DNA from: Fidelibacterota bacterium
GTDB lineage: Bacteria; Fidelibacterota; UBA2242
Assembly: GCA_016936335.1 (NCBI GenBank)
Contig: JAFGXZ010000006.1
Location: 1-7,763 of the forward strand
Reading direction: 5' to 3'
DNA length: 7,763 nucleotides
Positions 4,652 to 7,763 of the stretch are shown piece after piece (positions within the stretch are counted from its first letter, which is position 1; each line of letters opens with the position of its first letter). Made by a program: the position numbers and the translations under genes. The notes beneath the pieces are model-generated. The model had not been told where the DNA came from, did no database searches, and worked only from the letters and a program-made list of their open reading frames with translations.

Positions 4652-6892
4652 ATGAAAATATACTCATTGATCATATCAACATTTTTAAACCTTGCTGGTT
4701 CGCTAATTGCGCAGAATTATATCTGGCCAACAAATACGGGCCACTATCTTAGCTCCAGCTTCGGTGAATATCGCTCGGGACATTTCCACTCCGGCATAGA
4801 CATTAAAACAAATTATCGCACTGGCTACCCCGTATTTGCCATCGCCAACGGCTATGTCTGGCGGGTTCGTACATCCTCAACGGGATATGGGAAAGCCGTA
4901 TATCTTAAACTTGACGATGGCAATCTTGCCGTTTTTGGTCATCTCGACGAATTCAATCCGTTTCTCAATGCTTACATTAAAGCCGAACAGCTCCTTCAGA
5001 AACGTTATCATACCGATATTTATTTTAAGGAAAACGAATTCCGGGTTTTTCGGGGCGACACCATCGCGTTTACCGGTGAAACCGGGACCAAACATCCTCA
5101 TCTGCATTTCGAAATCCGCGACAGAAACAATTGTTTGATAAATCCTCTCAACACAAATTTAAAAATTACCGACTATACGATACCAACCATCAAGGCCATT
5201 GCCGTCGTCCCGATTACTGCCGTCTCCCGAATTAATGGATTGCCGACCGTCCAGACTTTTCAGGCAAACTATATTCATAAGAAACTGTTTACCGTTTCTG
5301 ACACTATTCACGTCTCCGGTCCGATCGGTATTGAGATAAAAACCCATGATACGGTCCGCGGCGTACCCAATTTTTATAACCCTTATGGTATCCGGCTAAT
5401 CGTCGATGATAGTCTGTATTTTCATGTACAATATGACAGTTTTGATTTCGCAGAAACCCATTTGGTTAAGATTGACCGGGATTTTCAGTTAGCACAATGG
5501 GGACTTGGCAATTTCAATCGTCTCTGGTTCAGCGATTATTCAAAAAACCTGCGTTTTTATTCACAATCTCCGGGGAATGGGATTATCAATCTTGAACAGG
5601 GACATCATGCCATTGTTATCGAAGTTTATGACCGGTATATGAACACTTCAACGGTAACTTTTTCGGTGATTTCCACTTCTCCTTTTGAACCGATTCTAAA
5701 TCATGTGGATATTTCCGACAACAGTATAACTATTGTTTTCGACGCTGATATTACAGACTCAATTTCTGTGCGGGCACAATTGGTTAGTCAGGAGGGCGTT
5801 TTTCAAAATATTGTTAGTGTTGATAGTGTTTTCAATGATTCCACAAATCTATTTGTGCGGATTGTTGAGCCGTTGCCTGTTCCCGGTGCTATTCTGAATC
5901 TGGTTCTAAGCTCCGCCGAAGGAGACAGATCGTACCCGTTTTTCTTTAATCCAACCCCATCGGTACAAATGAATCTTACACCGCCACAAATTACCTTTAT
6001 TCATAACCCGAATACCTTTTTATGTCGGGCCTCGTTTATACGTGTCCCGGAATGTATACCGGGCTTTTTTGTCCAAACACTTTCCGACTTTATTGAATTG
6101 CCCGTGTATGCCTCCTGTCCCGCTACATACACCAGCGGTGCTATACCGTTGTCTTGGTTTGATACAATTATTGCCTTTGAATGGCGTTATAACCGGTCTC
6201 CGGAAAATATATTGAGAACACCTGTTAATTTTTCGGTAGTAACGCCAAATAACCGTATCAACAGCAGCTCGCCGGACAAAATTTTATCCGTGACATTTTT
6301 TAATGACTCTGTGTACGATACCCTTGTGACATGGATTAATCATACATCAATGAATGGCAATACGACCGTTTCCATCATTTCCGATCTTTATACTATCTTC
6401 CCCCTTGAACAACCGCTAAAATCTGACATTTTACTTGAGATTCAGATTCCACCCGGATTCGAGAATATCAAAAATATTGGGCTTTACCAACTGGACGATA
6501 ATGAATGGAATTTTCTGGGCAACCAGATAGATCCTGAACGGTCGACCCTTAGTGCATATACTGGCAAATTTGGTTCTGTTGCACTGATAAATGATTTCAA
6601 TGCGCCCACTATTTCAGATATATTTCCCGGTAATGGTGGTCGTTTTCGTTCGGCGGACATATCGTATCTCAGCGCGATTGTAATTGACGATCTTTCCGGA
6701 ATAAAGGACGATCTTTCCATAACTGTCCTACTGGATGATCGGCCGATCTACGTTGAATACAACGCCCCGAAAGATCATATCCGATATAAAGTTGCCGGGA
6801 GTCTGACTGCGGGTCAGCACTCACTGAAAATAACCGTTACCGACCAGGCAAATAACTCCACAACAAAAAGCAGTGTTTTTACCGTTTATTAA
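4652..6892 (+). CDS. Secreted M23-family metallopeptidase with long beta-rich C-terminal region
   Basis: This 746-residue exported protein probably cuts peptidoglycan cross-bridges or stem peptides in the periplasm or at the cell surface. Residues 1-20 are a signal peptide with likely cleavage after LIA20. The M23 (LytM-type) domain follows at once, at about 24-170, with the zinc ligands H46 and D50 (HSGID), the conserved GHL at 96-98, and the HxH pair H150/H152 (HPHLHFEI, 148-155), so it should be active. It is an N-terminal catalytic domain followed by about 570 residues without a recognised enzyme domain, rich in beta-strand and Ser/Thr/Asn patterns. The last part (about 651-746) reads like a bacterial Ig-like fold. 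No cell-surface anchor or sorting tail is clear. The codon before ATG 4652 is a TGA stop, so the start cannot be earlier; no Shine-Dalgarno site is visible. The rhomboid gene follows 4 nt after its stop. Confidence 0.9.
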   Translation: MKIYSLIISTFLNLAGSLIAQNYIWPTNTGHYLSSSFGEYRSGHFHSGIDIKTNYRTGYPVFAIANGYVWRVRTSSTGYGKAVYLKLDDGNLAVFGHLDEFNPFLNAYIKAEQLLQKRYHTDIYFKENEFRVFRGDTIAFTGETGTKHPHLHFEIRDRNNCLINPLNTNLKITDYTIPTIKAIAVVPITAVSRINGLPTVQTFQANYIHKKLFTVSDTIHVSGPIGIEIKTHDTVRGVPNFYNPYGIRLIVDDSLYFHVQYDSFDFAETHLVKIDRDFQLAQWGLGNFNRLWFSDYSKNLRFYSQSPGNGIINLEQGHHAIVIEVYDRYMNTSTVTFSVISTSPFEPILNHVDISDNSITIVFDADITDSISVRAQLVSQEGVFQNIVSVDSVFNDSTNLFVRIVEPLPVPGAILNLVLSSAEGDRSYPFFFNPTPSVQMNLTPPQITFIHNPNTFLCRASFIRVPECIPGFFVQTLSDFIELPVYASCPATYTSGAIPLSWFDTIIAFEWRYNRSPENILRTPVNFSVVTPNNRINSSSPDKILSVTFFNDSVYDTLVTWINHTSMNGNTTVSIISDLYTIFPLEQPLKSDILLEIQIPPGFENIKNIGLYQLDDNEWNFLGNQIDPERSTLSAYTGKFGSVALINDFNAPTISDIFPGNGGRFRSADISYLSAIVIDDLSGIKDDLSITVLLDDRPIYVEYNAPKDHIRYKVAGSLTAGQHSLKITVTDQANNSTTKSSVFTVY
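6686..6718 (+). repeat. 12-bp direct repeat, 21-nt period, in the Ig-like domain
   Basis: GACGATCTTTCC occurs identically at 6686-6697 and 6707-6718. The copies are in the same frame, seven codons apart, and each encodes DDLS within DDLSGIKDDLSI. It may be a small in-frame duplication or chance convergence in an Asp/Ser-rich loop. Confidence 0.4.
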
Positions 6893-6896
6893 ATCC

Positions 6897-7589
6897 ATGT
6901 TTATACCGCTCAAAGATTCCGGTTTCCGTCTAAGTCCACCCTATATAACGTTTGCGATTATTCTGATAAATATCGTAATATTCATTTATCAATCGAACCT
7001 GCCACCGGAAGCGTTAAAATCCTGGATCTATTCCGGCGGTGTCGTGGCTAATCAGCTTTTTAACAAGGGACCAATTGGTTTCACGACACCGTTCATCAGC
7101 TCTCTGTTTATTCATGGCAGTTTACTTCACCTGGCTGGCAATATGTTATATTTATGGATTTTCGGCGATAATATCGAAGGCACACTTGGTCATGGAAAAT
7201 ATATTCTTTTTTATTTTTGCGCCGGAATTGCTGCAACACTTTGTCAGATTATCATTCAACCCCGGGCAGATATACCAATTATCGGCGCCAGCGGGGCAAT
7301 ATCGGGTGTTTTGGGGGCTTATTTAATCCGCTATCCCCGGGCAAGAATTCAGGTATTTTTCTGGTTTATCCTTATTATTAAACGGGTATGGATACCGGCA
7401 GCCTATGTTCTGTGTTTTTGGTTTCTATTACAAATAAGCAACGCACTTGGTGCATTAACATTTCAACAAGATGGTGGCGTTGCCTGGTTTGCGCATATTG
7501 GTGGTTTTTTAGCCGGTATTGCATTATTATTTACCCTGGAACCCTATGAAAGGAAACGAGTATGGAAACAGCTAAACCGGAACTACTAA
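6897..7589 (+). CDS. Rhomboid family intramembrane serine protease
   Basis: This is a polytopic inner-membrane protease that cuts substrates within or near transmembrane helices. From ATG 6897 it has 230 residues and begins MFIPLKD, close to the MIPLRD start usual in this rhomboid group, which decides against the GTG at 6873 inside the M23 gene. About six hydrophobic segments are seen, the first at 17-31. The catalytic set is complete: HxxxN (H78, N82) in FIHGSLLHLAGNMLYLW (71-87), GASGAISG with nucleophile S132 (130-137), and the general base H200 in AHIGGFLAG (199-207). The C-terminal tail (215-230) is basic and cytoplasmic. It starts 4 nt after the M23 stop, so the two are likely translated from one mRNA. 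The substrate is unknown. Its last 28 nt overlap the start of the cytidine deaminase gene. Confidence 0.95.
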   Translation: MFIPLKDSGFRLSPPYITFAIILINIVIFIYQSNLPPEALKSWIYSGGVVANQLFNKGPIGFTTPFISSLFIHGSLLHLAGNMLYLWIFGDNIEGTLGHGKYILFYFCAGIAATLCQIIIQPRADIPIIGASGAISGVLGAYLIRYPRARIQVFFWFILIIKRVWIPAAYVLCFWFLLQISNALGALTFQQDGGVAWFAHIGGFLAGIALLFTLEPYERKRVWKQLNRNY

Positions 7590-7763
7590 AACAACATGCC
7601 ATGAAAGCAGCGACATTTTCACATTCACCATTTTCACACTATCCGGTCGGCGCCGCCCTTCTGGCAATAGATGGTACAATTTTTCACGGTTGCAACATCG
7701 AATCCAGCTCCTACGGATTAACGGTCTGTGCCGAGCGCAACGCCATTGCGGCGGCTGTGGTAA
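7562..7763 (+). CDS. cdd: Cytidine deaminase, N-terminal part (gene runs off the window)
   Basis: The first 67 codons of a cytidine deaminase, which hydrolyses cytidine and deoxycytidine to uridine and deoxyuridine in pyrimidine salvage. The visible part carries SPFSHYPVGAALL (22-34), the ribose-binding GCNIE (43-47, N45 and E47) and the catalytic VCAERNAI (55-62) with zinc ligand C56 and proton-shuttle E58. The other two zinc cysteines (PCxxC) would lie past the window edge. ATG 7562 lies within the 3' end of the rhomboid gene, a 28-bp overlap in another frame, and has a good ribosome binding site, AAAGGA (7549-7554), 7 nt upstream. Family length is about 130 residues for the homotetrameric type, so roughly half the gene is present. 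No stop or frameshift is seen up to the edge. Confidence 0.92.
   Translation, partial: METAKPELLKQHAMKAATFSHSPFSHYPVGAALLAIDGTIFHGCNIESSSYGLTVCAERNAIAAAVV

Noticed and set aside
4836..5138. 100-codon open frame on the + strand in another frame of the M23 domain.
   Set aside because: It overlaps the zinc-binding M23 core, whose motifs are certain in the other frame. No ribosome site or recognisable protein is present.
6873..6896. GTG start for the rhomboid gene, overlapping the M23 stop by 20 bp.
   Set aside because: The ATG at 6897 gives the family-like N-terminus MFIPLKD; the extra eight residues are not expected.
7039..7326. 95-codon open frame on the + strand within the rhomboid gene.
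   Set aside because: It covers the rhomboid catalytic motifs in a shifted frame. Its hydrophobicity is a by-product of the membrane-segment codons.
7613..7640. 9-bp repeat ATTTTCACA (7615-7623 and 7630-7638) at the start of the cytidine deaminase gene.
   Set aside because: It encodes FSHSPFSHYP, a variant of the conserved family stretch before VGAALL, so the repeat follows from coding.
1..7763. Mobile element, CRISPR, prophage, toxin-antitoxin or anti-phage system.
   Set aside because: No transposase, integrase, repeat array, reverse transcriptase, nuclease or small toxin pair is visible. The genes are housekeeping or envelope genes in one direction. The tRNAs could serve as an integration site, but no attachment repeat of their 3' ends is seen.

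Overview
The window looks like a chromosomal segment of a Gram-negative bacterium of moderate GC content. Neither tRNA encodes its 3' CCA. The tRNA-Glu has the G1-U72/A73 acceptor end seen in Bacteroidota and Cyanobacteria. The glgC product is of the plant/cyanobacterial type, and several genes have no clear Shine-Dalgarno site. Together these suggest a member of the Bacteroidota/FCB-like lineages or a related candidate phylum. This placement is an inference and cannot be fixed from the window.

Layout. Bases 1-101 hold nothing I can name. A tRNA-His (GUG) and a tRNA-Glu (UUC) follow, closed by a clear intrinsic terminator at 267-291. A good sigma70-like promoter (332-360) and a leader with three TTTTAAC repeats precede a tightly packed run of eight genes, all on the + strand, which continues past the right edge. 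In order they are: a PAP2-like membrane phosphatase; glgC (ADP-glucose pyrophosphorylase); an unrecognised 270-residue protein; pcm (protein-L-isoaspartate O-methyltransferase); a soluble GGDEF diguanylate cyclase; a large secreted M23 metallopeptidase with a beta-rich tail; a rhomboid intramembrane protease; and the 5' part of a cytidine deaminase gene, cut by the window end. Gene junctions are a 4-bp overlap, 23 nt, 0-48 nt (depending on the pcm start), 3 nt, 61 nt, 4 nt and a 28-bp overlap. The 61-nt gap carries a possible second promoter, so the run may be two transcription units.

How the genes fit together. No single pathway links them. The themes are storage polysaccharide (GlgC), protein repair (Pcm), c-di-GMP signalling (GGDEF), envelope remodelling and proteolysis (PAP2, M23, rhomboid) and pyrimidine salvage (Cdd). 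This looks like a housekeeping and envelope gene string, not an accessory island. I see no transposase, integrase, CRISPR array, toxin-antitoxin pair or phage gene. The points most worth a second look are the unrecognised protein at 2269-3081, the perfect 9-bp hairpin that carries its ribosome binding site, and the altered regulatory end of the plant-type GlgC.
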